A DNA stretch of 39,361 bases from Ophiothrix spiculata (GCA_000969725.1 JXSR01S019047.1); one strand, 5' to 3'. Positions 23,788-34,747 are shown, numbered from the stretch's first letter. Notes: generated from the sequence alone by a model not told the origin. Numbers and translations: made by a program.

Positions 23788-24437
23788 CCGGTGAGTTATA
23801 CTGTATAAATAAATGTGAATGCCGTGGGCTACTTGATGTTGAATACCTGTAGGGTGTGTATCTAATTTGAACAGGTTTATGGCCAGGGAAAAATATTGAT
23901 GTTTCATGTCTGTGCCTTTATACTTGATCTTTAATCTTTTTTTTTTTAAATTCATGCTATATATTAGAGAGGGACACAAATTTCTTATTTTACGTTCCTG
24001 CCCTATCATGGTATGCATTTTTGTTTGTTCTTTAGTTTGCAATAGTTTGCATTTGACTTTTTAATGTACACATTTTAACTATTTTACAGAACATTTTATT
24101 CAAAATGAAATACCCTCTTTGATAATAATGTCAATGATTACTCAATGTATGAAACTCTACAATGGTTTTCTTCTCTACAAATATATAATTTTTTTATGCC
24201 TCTCGAACACTTTTTACCATTGAGCACTTTCATCCAAAGATAACATTGATATTAAATAGGAAACTTAATGTTTTTTCATTTGGCCATAAACCAAAGTAGG
24301 ATGGAATAGACAAAGGACACTGCCCCAAGTATCACAACCAACGCAGCCTCCTGCTTCATAATGTTTTTACAAACGCTGCAAAAAGAAACACATTTAAAAG
24401 CAATTGATACCAACTTCATCCAGGTCATCTTGACATC

Positions 24438-24540
24438 ATGCAAGTCAAATTTTGTGATATAGTTGTCTTCATCGCATCAATTTAGAGCAATTTGTCTTGC
24501 CTATAGTTTTTGTTAAATTGTGGTGAGTTGTTACATAGTT
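24438..24540 (+). pseudogene. Degraded module copy
   Basis: ATGCAAGTCAAATTTTGTG at 24438 aligns with the module ATG but has an in-frame TAG within the hydrophobic segment, a 4-bp deletion before the ATG, and a mutated TATA position (GCTGCAAAAAG). A GTGAGT remains downstream near 24522. Likely inactive. Confidence 0.55.
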
Positions 24541-24560
24541 CTGAATGACATTCGGTATTA

Positions 24561-25160
24561 TGGGACATTTTGTTCCTTCAAAGTAACATTTTTTGTCTTA
24601 ATTAAAATTAGTGCTTTTAAAGATGTCAAACCCTCACCAAAAGTATCATTTTCATTCAGAAATCAACAGTAGACTGACCTGGTGTATAACCAGAAGTTCT
24701 TGTTTGTTCTTGTTTGTTTTGGTTAATCCAAAACTGATTTCACCTGGTTTGAAAAGAAGAAAGAGTAGTTTTTTATAAAACAGAAATCACCTGAAATGCA
24801 TTTTTAACCTTAAAATTATTTTACCCTTTTTAGAAATCTTGAGAGGTTCTTTTAGGGAGTTCTGGTTTGATTTTATGATAAAAAACTTGTTTTATCAGGC
24901 AAATAAACCATATCACAGACCCATTTTCTGGTACAAACAAACTGACAACATCCAGGTCGACAACCATCTTTGATCTATATATTGTTGAATATCTACTGAT
25001 ATATTTCAACATTGGTTGTTTACATAACCATTGTTTAAAAAGTGGGTTAGCATGCATAAAGTTGTGCATCAATATTGGCGTACTCCTCAGCAAAGCAGCT
25101 TAACAAGTCCATTCACACATCTTGGTATTTTTAGCCATCTGTAAAACAAGATCAAGTATA
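24561..25160. other. Non-coding DNA, nothing recognised
   Basis: No exon or element could be supported. The 87-codon minus-strand ORF at 24830-25093 has no recognisable domain. Confidence 0.5.
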
Positions 25161-25462
25161 CTTCCCCATTTTCTTCAAATCCACTTTTACCCCGGGAAAG
25201 GGGCACTCATAAATTGAATGTGCTGGTATGCGCCATAGTCAAGATTCCCCTTCTGATCTCCTCTTCCATCCCAGAGAATCCTGTTACAAGCTTATTTCAG
25301 TTAAAGAGACCCTGTCAACAAATGTGGTAAAAAGTGCGTTTACAATCTTATTTTGTCAATATTTTTAGCTCTCGTTGTCATTTTTATGAAGAAACATGTG
25401 TTTATGAGACGTTACTTTGAAAAAAAAATCACTTAGCACTTTTGATTTAGTGGAAAGAAATT

Positions 25463-25675
25463 TTAGTTAAGCAGAAGCTTTGAGGCCCCATATCCAAACT
25501 GTTCTCTTTTTTTCCAACGAGAATCAAGCTTTTTCTTTAATGATGCTACTGTCTTTGCATTTACTTCTATTTGAGGTAGGGCGTTCCATTCTTGGATTAC
25601 CTGTTGGGAAAAGTAATGCTTTCTGTAGTTTACATTCTTTTTGAGAGATGGTTTATACACTTTCAGTGTAATCAA
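25463..25675 (-). mobile_element. LINE (CR1/L2-like) reverse transcriptase C-terminal fragment
   Basis: The minus-strand ORF (70 codons) reads like the extreme C terminus of a non-LTR retrotransposon reverse transcriptase. It has ITLKVYKP, then YRKHYFSQQVIQEWNALP, then an acidic/valine stretch and SLKKKLD before the stop. The same order (Lys-Leu/Val-x-K-P; F-F-S-Q-R-V-x-x-x-W-N-x-L-P; F-K-x-x-L-D) closes many CR1/L2/Jockey-type proteins. Upstream on the minus strand (25676-25730) the frame is lost, so this is a dead fragment. It covers the part that follows the fragment at 1-216 in the protein, but the two are different copies. Confidence 0.85.
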
Positions 25676-25775
25676 TTCCTAAGACACTCTTTTTTTACCA
25701 AAAAAAGTTGTTAGTTTGGACACCCAAGCAGCACATACCTACCAAAAATGTTTAAGTAACCCTATCCACTTTGTC

Positions 25776-25894
25776 CCATTTTATTCTTCAAGTCCACTTC
25801 TACTCCTTTTTTTTTACAAGTCCTCTTCTACCCCATTTTTTCCTTCAAATTCATCTCTGTGTTCCATTTTCTCTTCAAATTCATCAGCGTGCTT
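25776..25894. repeat. CT-rich tandem repeat, ~4 units of 28-31 bp
   Basis: Units start near 25776, 25805, 25833 and 25864. Each has CCATTTT or CCTTTTT, then CTTCAAATTCATCTC or a variant. A single similar unit (CCCATTTTCTTCAAATCCAC) lies at about 25163, on the other side of the LINE fragment. Two overlapping 70-83-codon ORFs here are artefacts. Confidence 0.75.
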
Positions 25895-26520
25895 CAAAAA
25901 GCTCCTTAATGCGTCACCCATCCCTTGAGATGTTAGCTGATGAAATCGCTATGGTAATTGACAATATCACACCAATATTTAACCACATTCTCCTTAACCA
26001 AGGAGATGCTCTTAAAGAGTGACACATTTTTACACTTAGTAGCCGTACATCTAACGCCGGAGTAACAGGTCGGGAGTAGCTTGGAGTAGGTTATTAGCAT
26101 CAACTTGTATATGAGGCTGGCCACAGAGGACTTGTTAAGTTCTGGTTTAAAAATGCTGGCATGGTTAGTGCTACTTTACATAAATAATTCCATCATGATT
26201 TTTGTTATATTCAAACATGGGGTATGATAAGCCAATAGGGATATTACATTATCATCATAATCCTCTTCAATCGTCCATGGATGGAATGAAAAAGCGCTGG
26301 TGACTTCATGAAAACAGGCTTCCCTATCAGTTGTTTGACCTCTGATAGATCTAGGTTTGAGATCATTTTTGATGGTATCCAGATTACTGTAAGGGAACTT
26401 TTACCTTAATTTGCTCTCCCATCATAGGAGAGAACCAGAGAAGGGATAATACACATTGTAATCAAAGTAATAAATGTTTGCTTTTAAAATGGTTTCATTT
26501 CACAGCTTATCTGTTTTATA
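25895..26520. other. Non-coding DNA, nothing recognised
   Basis: No exon, RNA gene or element recognised. Confidence 0.5.
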
Positions 26521-26522
26521 AT

Positions 26523-26668
26523 GGTACTCAAAGTGGCTCTCTGCAGAGTTGTTCCTCACAAATCAAAAATGATGTGTCTCCATTATTTTTCGCATGATAA
26601 AAACACAGACACATTTGATGCAGAGTTGTTGATTTTTAATGAACAACTCTGTAGCATGTTTGAATACC
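26523..26668. mobile_element. Foldback MITE, family A copy 2
   Basis: It begins GGTACTCAAAGTGG and ends ATGTTTGAATACC, mirroring the ends of the element at 336-536. Shared interior words are CAGAGTTGTTC, ATCAACAAC (complement strand) and GATAAAAACAC-CAGACACAT. It is shorter because one arm has lost sequence. The flank TTTCAACAACA after the right end matches, as complement, the TTGTTGTTGAAA before the first copy, so one terminus probably extends beyond the boundary given. Confidence 0.65.
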
Positions 26669-26823
26669 TTTCAACAACAAAAACATTTCTGAAATTGTAT
26701 TGAATGAATTGAATTTTAATTGTTTTCAGTTAATCAGATGATATCTTTACCAGAATCTGAAACAAACTGCTAATTTTGAATATTTGTTGCTTTGTTGTTT
26801 TCAAATGTTCCCAAGCACCCAGC

Positions 26824-26980
26824 TTTTACACGTACTCAATTCACGATTCACGATGAACAGTGCACCGTCGTATGCTTATTGCATAAACACTCTTACGTGA
26901 ATACTATGCCATGTGTAACACGCTAATTTTGAATATCAATTGTAGGTTCATCACAAATCAACAACGGTGCGCTCCTGTAT
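26824..26980. repeat. Related inverted-repeat fragment
   Basis: GATTCACGATGAACAGTGCACC at the left is complementary, with mismatches, to GGTTCATCACAAATCAACAACGGTGCGC at 26944-26971. The word TTCATCACAAATCAACAAC resembles the arm of family A. It may be a decayed third copy. Boundaries are uncertain. Confidence 0.4.
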
Positions 26981-28560
26981 AAAGAGACCCAATCACAAGC
27001 ATCATGTTTGCTTACCATGCATAACCTCATCATATCAGACTCTGTAAAAATTCTACCCTGATTGGTACAAAAGCTGCTGTGAGAAATAACACTGAAAGCA
27101 TAAAAATATTGGTGAAAATGTACCGAAAAGAATCGCCAAAAAGCCCACAAACAGGGCCCTCAATCCAAAAAAAACACCCCACATTAATGTTCATTTCGTG
27201 GGTAAAATACTACATAAAACATTGATTTTTGTCCCTTGTCACTTTCTCAAAACTACTGAAATTAATATAGGGTAAACCAAAACAAATATTTTACCTTAAA
27301 ATGGTGCACTTTCAAAAAATCCCGCGCCCTCTCCCCCTTTGAAATAATCCTGGCTACAGGCCTGTGAAAAGGAGTAATATCTGAACATTTTAGGAGAATA
27401 TGAGGGAAAAGGAAAGAAGAAAAATACTAAACTTCAATAGAAAATGAATTGTGAGTAATAAAATAGTAATAGCCCCATTGGCTTGCTATAGCGGTGTCCT
27501 ACATTTCACTCCGATGGCATCACACTGTCTCACCCATCTCTATAAAAAGATATTTGACTGCAAAAGATGCTAAAAATTGCTGCAAACATCATGCTTGGGC
27601 AAACACCAGCAGTTAACAATGACAGTCAGAAAGACACTATTTCACATTTATTTGAACAAAAATAGCGCTGTCAGCTAATATAGTAACATGCAGATGTAAA
27701 TTTACTATTTGACAGAGGTGATGTTAATGTTAAACCGCATGCAACTGTAATGCTACTAATGCATCAAACATATATTTATATGAAGTATTGGTTAAAACAA
27801 GCAAGGAAACGAAACAGCAATTCTTAATGATTTATTTTACCCATTACCCACATGCTTAGTCAGGTGTTTAGATAGTTGTTTTCCTTCACATTTTTTATTT
27901 CTGATTTGACTTGTTTACTTCTGATTTTAATACAAATTTGAAAGTTCCATCTGAAATTAATTTACTTCACTTGTGCAACTAATTTCACTTTAAGTATATC
28001 AAATATGGGAGAATGTTGTGGGGGGGGGTTACCCCAACAATTATTCTTCCCAGTTTCGTACTTATTCATAATAATTGAGCTAGTCAGTAGGTGACCCTAA
28101 ACACTAATCGTAACTCAATAACTTAACCCTAAAACTAGTCCTAAATACTATCCTAAAAAATTGTTTGGGATCAAAACATGCCTTGTTCCCAGACAGATGG
28201 GCAAATAAAGGAGCACGAAAATAACCTACTTACATATGATCTAAGGCAGAATTACAAATGCACAGTTTGTGCACATATATTTTTGCATATAGATAGATTT
28301 TATTTTCTTTAAACAAAACTTGCTTGCAATAACAAAATTTGTAACTACAACCTTGTAACTATACCCCTAAGCCATCTATGTATTACAATTATCATTTCTG
28401 ACTTCACAAATAAGAAAGATATGAACGGCAAATACAAGTGAGTCCCAGAAATGTCATGTTCCACAAGACGTTAATGATGTTGTTGATGAAACCACGCTGA
28501 CAAGCTTACATCCCCTGCAACCATATATGTGAGGATGCAAGGAAACGACTTGTCACTGGC
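26981..28560. other. Non-coding DNA, nothing recognised
   Basis: No supportable exon or element. A run of nine to ten G lies near 28019-28028. A 75-codon minus-strand ORF at 26923-27150 shows no domain. Confidence 0.5.
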
Positions 28561-29350
28561 TCATGGTCATTGGCACGCTGATCTTTCAAAAGATGTTCAC
28601 ACTCTCTCTGATGGGGTGAATAGTATCGCTATTTTACACGGTACTGTAATATATGAATGCTAACCAACAAAGGGCAAAACTATACTCTGTTGAAGGTTTA
28701 TATTATATATCTGATGTAACATATGTGGGTTGCTCTGGCAAAATGAGAGGAAAGTCATTTTGAATAAACGGCATCCAAAGTAAAAATAAGATGAAAAATT
28801 CAAATTTCGTTTTCTAACATAAAAGGAATTCATGCATAAGTGTTTATCTAAACCTAAAGTTTTGAAGGTCAACGTTGTAGGGAAGTGAAATTAATAACAG
28901 CTTATTGTTTGCATGTTCCTATTATGAACTGTAGTAATCATTATCTTTGAAATCGATTTGCAGGTAATTTTTATTGCAATATATGCAGTGGACTGCTTTG
29001 GATTTCGATCTCTGAATTGAGAAAGAAAGTGTGACATACTATATATCATTCAAAAGCTGAGATTATATAGAATTAAAATATGTCATATATCAATTTTGAA
29101 ATATGCGACTTTCCTCTCATTTTGCCAGAGCACCCCTCATATAGAGAATGTCTGATTTCATGGTCATTGGCACAGTGATCTTTCAAAAGATGTTTACACT
29201 CTCAGATGAGGTGAATAGTATCGTTATTTTATATGGTACAGTAATATTTGAATGCCAACAAATAAAGGGCAAAACTGTGCTCTGTTAAAGGTATTTTATT
29301 ATATATCTGATGTAACATATCTAGAAAATGACTTGGTGGTCATTGGCATA
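28561..29350. repeat. ~180-bp tandem repeat interrupted by a MITE
   Basis: Unit 1 starts CATGGTCATTGGCAC at 28562 and runs to TGATGTAACATAT at 28724. Unit 2 starts at 29159 and runs to 29320. A third, partial unit begins TGGTCATTGG at 29337. Leaving out the 413-bp insert in unit 1, the period is about 180 bp. Units 1 and 2 share long blocks such as GATCTTTCAAAAGATGTT and TATATATCTGATGTAACATA. Confidence 0.85.
28725..29137. mobile_element. 413-bp MITE, family B copy 1, with CATAT target duplication
   Basis: The left end carries GCTCTGGCAAAATGAGAGG-AAAGTC and the right end its exact complement, 24 bp, with near-matching G-rich outer bases. CATAT stands directly outside both ends (28720-28724 and 29138-29142). 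The neighbouring tandem unit has a single CATAT at the equivalent place (29316-29320) with no insert, which is an empty-site match. No transposase is encoded. The superfamily is not assigned. Confidence 0.82.
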
Positions 29351-30521
29351 GGGACTTATTATTATGTCGCTCTATTTTGTGTGCATTCTTCAAGCGATAC
29401 AGCAAAACCCAATGTTCGGATTTTATTGAAAACTTGTAGATTTCGATGAATTTGTTGCAGTATGCACGTATATTTATTTTTTTTCTCTTGTCATTACTGA
29501 TACCGTTGTGTATATTGTAACATTATCAAACTTGTTCCTAGATATAGAACTAGCAATATATTTCTGTTCTGTTTTTGGACGACAGTTGGGCTTATAATTT
29601 TCAACAAAATGGCAGACTCCATCTTATGTGTCAGATATTTACATAAGATGCAATATTATCCTAAAATAAAAATGCATTTGTACCAATTAAATACTGTCTC
29701 AAAACGTAGAAGTGAGCTTGTCACTCTTGCTTAGAGTGATTTTCACTTCACTCAAAAATAGTACATTTAGAGAGTAAACTCACTCATTTGCATTGGAAAA
29801 GAGTAAATATCAATCATTAGGGTAAAATGATATTTTTTATAGTATCTCTAAAACATAACAAGTCTCATTTGAGACATTTCAAATGGGTCAAGAAAAATAT
29901 GAGCAATATTTTTGTACCAAAATCTCAAAAAGTTTCAAAAAAGTTGGATCAATTTGACCAAGCTTCTTTAACAGGCAATTTGTGTTGTAAAGAGTGCAGA
30001 TCAAACTATCTGTTTGACTCAACAATTTCAAATGTTGATATTGGTCTTTCATTCTTGCTCTACGGTAAAGCCAAGGTAAAAGATCCTTTTGCTATTAGTA
30101 TAATAAGACACTGAAGATGAGCAAATATTGCTGACTATTTGCTTTCAATGATTCAACAATTTACTGGAGCCTTAAGTTTCTAGATCCTCAATAATTACCA
30201 AGATTTAAGGTCAAATTGTAGTTTTGTCTATTGACGATAGCATGTATACTACTATTTGCAGTCGCTGGCTAGGGTGATCTTCTGATTGAACCTGTTTTGA
30301 AAGTGCAAATTTCATATATAAGGTAATTAATGTAATCTTGGTGTATTTTGATGTACCAAGATTGACAGAGAGACTATTGCAGTTTTGCAGGCATGAACAT
30401 GATAGGTTTAGCAGCTTGGACATTTTTAAATCTTTTTGATATATTTTAATTGGATTTTAAGGGGTGTAACACTCGGTAACAATAAAACCAAAATAACATC
30501 ATTAGTTGTGCACATAATTAT
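29351..30521. other. Non-coding DNA, nothing recognised
   Basis: No element recognised. The ORF at 29827-30114 (95 codons, plus) has a Cys-Cys-x2-Cys motif but no identifiable domain, and its codons are those of the AT-rich background. I do not call it a gene. Confidence 0.45.
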
Positions 30522-30725
30522 GTGAGTTGCTCCGGCGAAATGAGCAGAAAGTCACCAATGAAAATTTCAAATTATAAATGGCCTTGAAAGTAAAAATATG
30601 ATGAAAAAAGCCAAATTTCCTTTTTTTTTACATAAAAGGTACTAATGCATAAGTGTTGAACTAAACCTGAGGTTTTGAAGGTGCAATGATATGGACTGCC
30701 CAAGTCTTTCATTTTGCTAGAACAT
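30522..30725. mobile_element. MITE, family B copy 2, internally deleted
   Basis: It begins GAGTTGCTCCGGCGAAATGA with AAAGTC downstream, and follows the left 150 bp of the copy at 28725 (AGTAAAAATATGATGAAAAA, ACATAAAAGGTACT, ATGCATAAGTGTT, CTAAACCTGAGGTTTTGAAG). The right end (GTCTTTCATTTTGCTAGAAC) is a decayed form of the inverted repeat with a small deletion. At about 200 bp it is half the length of copy 1. Confidence 0.7.
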
Positions 30726-32180
30726 GTTGAATTAAATTGTTTTATCATGATTTTTTCAATAAAATAAAAGTACCATTAATGGTTTTAAAATCAGTTTGGT
30801 CAAACATTTTGGATATGACACTGGTATCTGCAGTTCATTATCAAACTAGCTCATGGGATGCGTAGGAACTGGCTAGTTCTATTACCAAACATGTTATCAT
30901 ATATGGTTGTGAGACTTTGCCATTCATTTTCTTCTGTTTACACACTCCCAGTGAGAGATGAAAGCATCATTCAGAGAACAGGTTTTAATAAAACGCCTGT
31001 TTGTTTAGAGGAATATCTCCAATATGAGACTTTGTGATTTCTTTGTATTTGTTAAATTGTGATTGTTGTTTTAAGGGGTGAATTGGAATGGCATTCATCA
31101 TGTGATGTTTTCATATGACTATGAGACAAAGTCAATAATACTACATGTATATGGTACTCTATGGAATCACACTAGTAAATACCTCTTATAGACTTTACAT
31201 ACAAATTGGCCTCATTTTCCCCCCCATTTGGCATACAGGAGCTTGCGTCGATAAGGTATACCAGTACACTGAGGACTTAGTATCAAAGTGTACAGTACAG
31301 GAGGATTGAGAGCATCTAAAGGTGCATTGAACAAAATTTCAGAATTTTATCTGCAGATAATTTGCACTATGTTCGGTAAAAACTGCCAAGCACCAAATAT
31401 TGGGGAAATTTTGATCCAAACCTTGTGTGTATTGATGGCATAAAGTGTGTATTGATGCCATAAGTCTGGAAAGAGGTTACGCTTCATTGGTATAACATTA
31501 CTTTTGCTTCAAATCAAAATAAATTTGATTTCCCTTTTAATCTTGCTAAATAAGCCAATATTACAATTTCTGCTTTAGGAGCAGTATTTTTATTGTTGAC
31601 AACAACAATTAAGAATGAAAGAAAATCTTAAATATTTTGATATATAGGAGTTGGATTTGGCAACAAGACTTTACATGCTTCCATTATTACCACTCAGACT
31701 TCAAATGATGTATAAATCCAGAAATGTGTGGAAAAAAGTTGAGGGATGATGCTGATCTTGTCCAAGTCAATAAGTGTGTTGCTGATATCTATCTAGATCA
31801 GCACACCATTATAAGGATTATTGAGGCAACGGGTATCAAGTGATCTATCATTGGGCTTAAACTAGATCTATATATGCCATTAAATGTATGCCAATTGGAT
31901 GATATGTGGATCAGTGATCATTGCATCTCGGGAGAGGGGAACTCTTATTTATAGGTAGATAGCATTACATAAAAACTGAAAAAAAGATGCTTTTTCATGG
32001 TCAGGGTTCATGTCGCATGGACTACATTTAGGATGTTATAAAAAATCCAGTAAAGTCAAGAAAATCATGGTATTGGGAGCTAATATCCCTAACCCTACTA
32101 CGTATTTCAAAACAACTTTGAAGGAGATCAAGAAAATAGCCATGCATCACAGACAGGTGGTCGTAATGAGCATGGAATTG
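30726..32180. other. Non-coding DNA, nothing recognised
   Basis: No supportable exon, RNA gene or element. A short duplication of AAGTGTGTATTGATG occurs near 31443. Confidence 0.5.
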
Positions 32181-32189
32181 CTGCCTAAG

Positions 32190-32290
32190 CAGCCCTTATC
32201 CAGTGGCTTGGTCTTGCTTGACATCAGATCGGGTGCGCCAGATCACTGGTTCGAATCTCACCTTGGACATAGTGAAAATGGAGATGGGTT
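32190..32290 (+). repeat. tRNA-derived SINE-like head
   Basis: GGTTCGAATC at 32248-32257 is a perfect Pol III B box. An A-box-like stretch (AGTGGCTTGGTCTTGC) lies about 44 bp upstream, the normal spacing within a tRNA. The 97-codon plus-strand ORF and the 81-codon minus-strand ORF that cross here owe part of their sequence to it. It does not form a complete tRNA cloverleaf by eye. The 3' tail was not delimited. Confidence 0.6.
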
Positions 32291-32299
32291 AGGGTTAAT

Positions 32300-33280
32300 A
32301 TAAAACAAGATAAGGGTATGTTTTTGTTTCCATAGTGTATGATGTCAAAATTGTTTTCTTGGTTAGAGTATGATTTTTTTGGCAAATATAACAAATACAA
32401 GTTTAGGGTGTGAAAATAGTATAAAAATAGTCTAAACTTTCGTGTAGGGTGGCTTTTTGAATGGACCAAAAATGTTATCTTATATTGGGGTCAGGTGGTT
32501 TTTTTTTATCATTTTTGAATATGATATTCATGTCTGTCTAAGTTACCCCTTTGATTGCACTATCTTTAGGATTATGCTTCAAAGAAGTACAATAAAAATG
32601 ATTGGTTTCAGGTAGATTTATTGGGCAAATGTCACAAAATGCCAGCTGGTCAAAATTCAATATTATGAACAGGAAATTGTCTTTTTTGAACAGGAACAAA
32701 TATGAAACGTTTACATTTTGTGGATATTAAATCTTGCCATTTGAAACTTTTTTTCAACTTTTAATGGGGAATTAAAGGAGGTCAGTGTTACTGCTCCAAC
32801 TTTTTTAAAAGTTTTATAAATAGATTTTGATGCTCAAATATTGCTTTCACTATAAACCTTAAGTTGGTCAATTTTATTTTATTGCGAATTTGAAAAGAAT
32901 ATATATTCAGCTTTTAAAAGGTACTTTCAAATCAATGTAATACCCGAACGTCAAGTCAAGATTCTCCAATGCACAATATATTTGAATTCATAAAACCAAG
33001 AAACGCTGCATCCAACTTTGTTGAAGATATTGGTTTTCAAATATTTGGAAGTTGAAATAGAAGTTTGTATTTTTCTAGCAGTTAAAATGCATGAACATAT
33101 CAAATTTGTAAAATCTTTTTTTTTCTTTTCAGCATATGACTTTTACATTTATTTTGCCTGTCTCAAAATAAAACAAGCTGACAGTTTGATGTTTGTTGTA
33201 AAATGTGACTTTACAGTTGAAATATTTTCTTTTGTGATGATACAGGATATAATGTGGTTAATTATTGTAGGTAACCATAA
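32300..33280. other. Non-coding DNA; one good acceptor-like site without a recognisable exon
   Basis: A strong polypyrimidine tract ending TTTTCAG lies at about 33117-33132. It is followed by an open frame that ends at a weak GTAACC donor at 33271, next to the MITE. The encoded peptide is hydrophobic and unrecognised. No gene is called. Confidence 0.4.
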
Positions 33281-33284
33281 TTAA

Positions 33285-33609
33285 AGGGGCAATTCATGAT
33301 CCACTTTTCATCCTTAAAGTCACCTCTATCAAAATTGAGTTTTGTAGCTGATAGGAATCCTGGACTGATATATGGTACAATCCCCAAACCAATCTTTCAA
33401 ATGTGCTTGCATTTTTGAGAAAAGAGAGAAAGTGTGTCATTTTCTAATTGCTGTCGGGCTCCAACAGTAATTACAACACAGTAGCCTATGAGAATTTTTA
33501 AAATACTTAAAAGCTTTCTCAAAAATGAATGGTCGGAATCAAGTAAAATTTTCAGCATATAGCTATGTTGTACTCTTCTTTATATTTAGCTGAATCATGA
33601 ATTACACCT
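33285..33609. mobile_element. piggyBac-type MITE 1 (TTAA-flanked)
   Basis: TTAA stands at 33281-33284 and 33610-33613. Between them lies a 325-bp element starting AGGGGCAATTCATGAT and ending ATCATGAATTACACCT, giving a terminal inverted repeat of about 16 bp with two mismatches. TTAA duplication is the hallmark of piggyBac-group elements. There is no coding content, so it is non-autonomous. Confidence 0.78.
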
Positions 33610-33613
33610 TTAA

Positions 33614-34209
33614 ATAACACACAGGAGTATCTAGGCTGCTGTTTAAATCAAAACAGATTTAACAATTCAATTTGAAACTCACAAATATAAAAACTAAATT
33701 TTGACAAATTGGATGAGCTGCTTTAAGTTCACAATTGAGCATGCATAATGAGGCCAATTTTTGGTTGTTGACTTCATACATAAAATAAACTCAAAGAAGA
33801 GAAAGCATCTGCTGGTATTGCTTTTGTGGGAAATAGTTTCAAGTTATAACTACAGTAAATGTCAGGAAATTGAAAAAAGAGATATACATACTTGTAAGGA
33901 ATAAATTGTCCTCCTACGTGTGCTATCTATCACTTTTCTAGAGTTTTATTTGATCGTTATCAAAACACTTAGTGTACAGCATCTCACTTTCTTGCTTTCA
34001 AGAAAATTGTTTTGAAATACTTGTGTTCAAAAAAATGCCTCAAATATGTCTTTCAATCCGAGATTTAGAGCAAAGATGCCAGACCTTGTATATCTGCTCA
34101 TGTAATTGCATCGTCAGCCTTAGAGCTCAAATTGGGGGTATTCGGGATACGCCAAAAATCAACTCCAGATACCAAGATTGCGCGTAGAAATAAACGTCGC
34201 AAATAATAC
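33614..34209. other. Spacer between two MITEs, nothing recognised
   Basis: AT-rich sequence with one 71-codon ORF (33972-34187) lacking recognisable content. Confidence 0.5.
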
Positions 34210-34213
34210 TTAA

Positions 34214-34747
34214 AGGGACTAGCCTAGATTCCACTTAGAATTAAAAACTTATGGAAATGCTTTAAATAAAGCTGAAAAGTGTAGTAACATCCAAAAAGTA
34301 CAAAAATGTACACAGAAATGGCTCAGATTGACAGCAAATTGATTTGCAATATATCTATATGTGATGGTGGTGTGACTATCCAGTGTTTTCTAAAACCTGA
34401 ATTTGTACCTCAGTCTGGATTTACCAGATAAAAGATCAAATGAAGCTCTTGGAGATAAGTTAATACATATCAAAATAGAAACAATTTTATCAAAAATAAT
34501 TTTGTGTACCCATCCTGATCACAGGTTTAGAAACAAGATCTTTTTAAGATTTGAAACCTGAAACACTTTTTCAACCATTTTTTGTCGCCGGCGACAAAAA
34601 ATACAGTTGGTAAATAATTTCATTTCCTCCTCTGTTATACAAATTCAGTGGAAACTACTGGTAGGATATGTTAATATAATCATGTACTATCGATACATAA
34701 AAAATATATAGTCAGAAAATCAGCGGACAGGATTTAGGCCAGTCCCT
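34214..34747. mobile_element. piggyBac-type MITE 2 (TTAA-flanked)
   Basis: TTAA at 34210-34213 and 34748-34751 flanks a 534-bp element. It starts AGGGACTAGCCTAGATTCC and ends GGATTTAGGCCAGTCCCT, an inverted repeat of about 19 bp with a few mismatches. The terminal sequence differs from the element at 33285, so the two are separate families. A 26-bp perfect palindrome lies inside. No transposase is encoded. Confidence 0.85.
34577..34602. repeat. 26-bp perfect palindrome
   Basis: ATTTTTTGTCGCC is followed immediately by its exact complement, with no spacer. The GTCGCC-GGCGAC core is GC-rich in an AT-rich element. Confidence 0.95.

Larger units (their letters stand above)
20525..24560 (+). repeat. 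Array of ~600-720-bp tandem modules
   Basis: At least five related modules follow each other. The reference point is an ATG at 21038, 22437 (internal deletion), 23115, 23716 and 24438 (degraded), so several spacings are 600-720 bp. Modules at 20805-21130 and 23482-23826 match over more than 300 bp at roughly 95% in the core. A flanking block (GCCAGGATT through GTGTCTTTACA) occurs at 20525-20705 and again at 21130-21320, offset about 605 bp. The block after the donor (TACTGWATAAATAAAT) recurs at 22485, 23205 and 23803. This shows repeated tandem duplication of one module, followed by deletions. Confidence 0.85.

Noticed and set aside
25716..26022. Overlapping 70- and 83-codon plus-strand ORFs rich in Ser and Phe
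   Set aside because: They are translations of the CT-rich tandem repeat in two frames.
29827..30114. 95-codon plus-strand ORF with a Cys-Cys-x2-Cys motif
   Set aside because: No family recognised; Lys/Phe/Ser-rich composition matches translated AT-rich DNA.
32010..32303. 97-codon plus-strand ORF
   Set aside because: Its C-terminal third is the tRNA-derived SINE-like head; the rest has no recognisable content.
33018..33284. 88-codon ORF containing a strong acceptor (TTTTCAG near 33132)
   Set aside because: The peptide after the acceptor is unrecognised, the downstream GTAACC donor is weak, and it abuts a MITE; not enough to call an exon.
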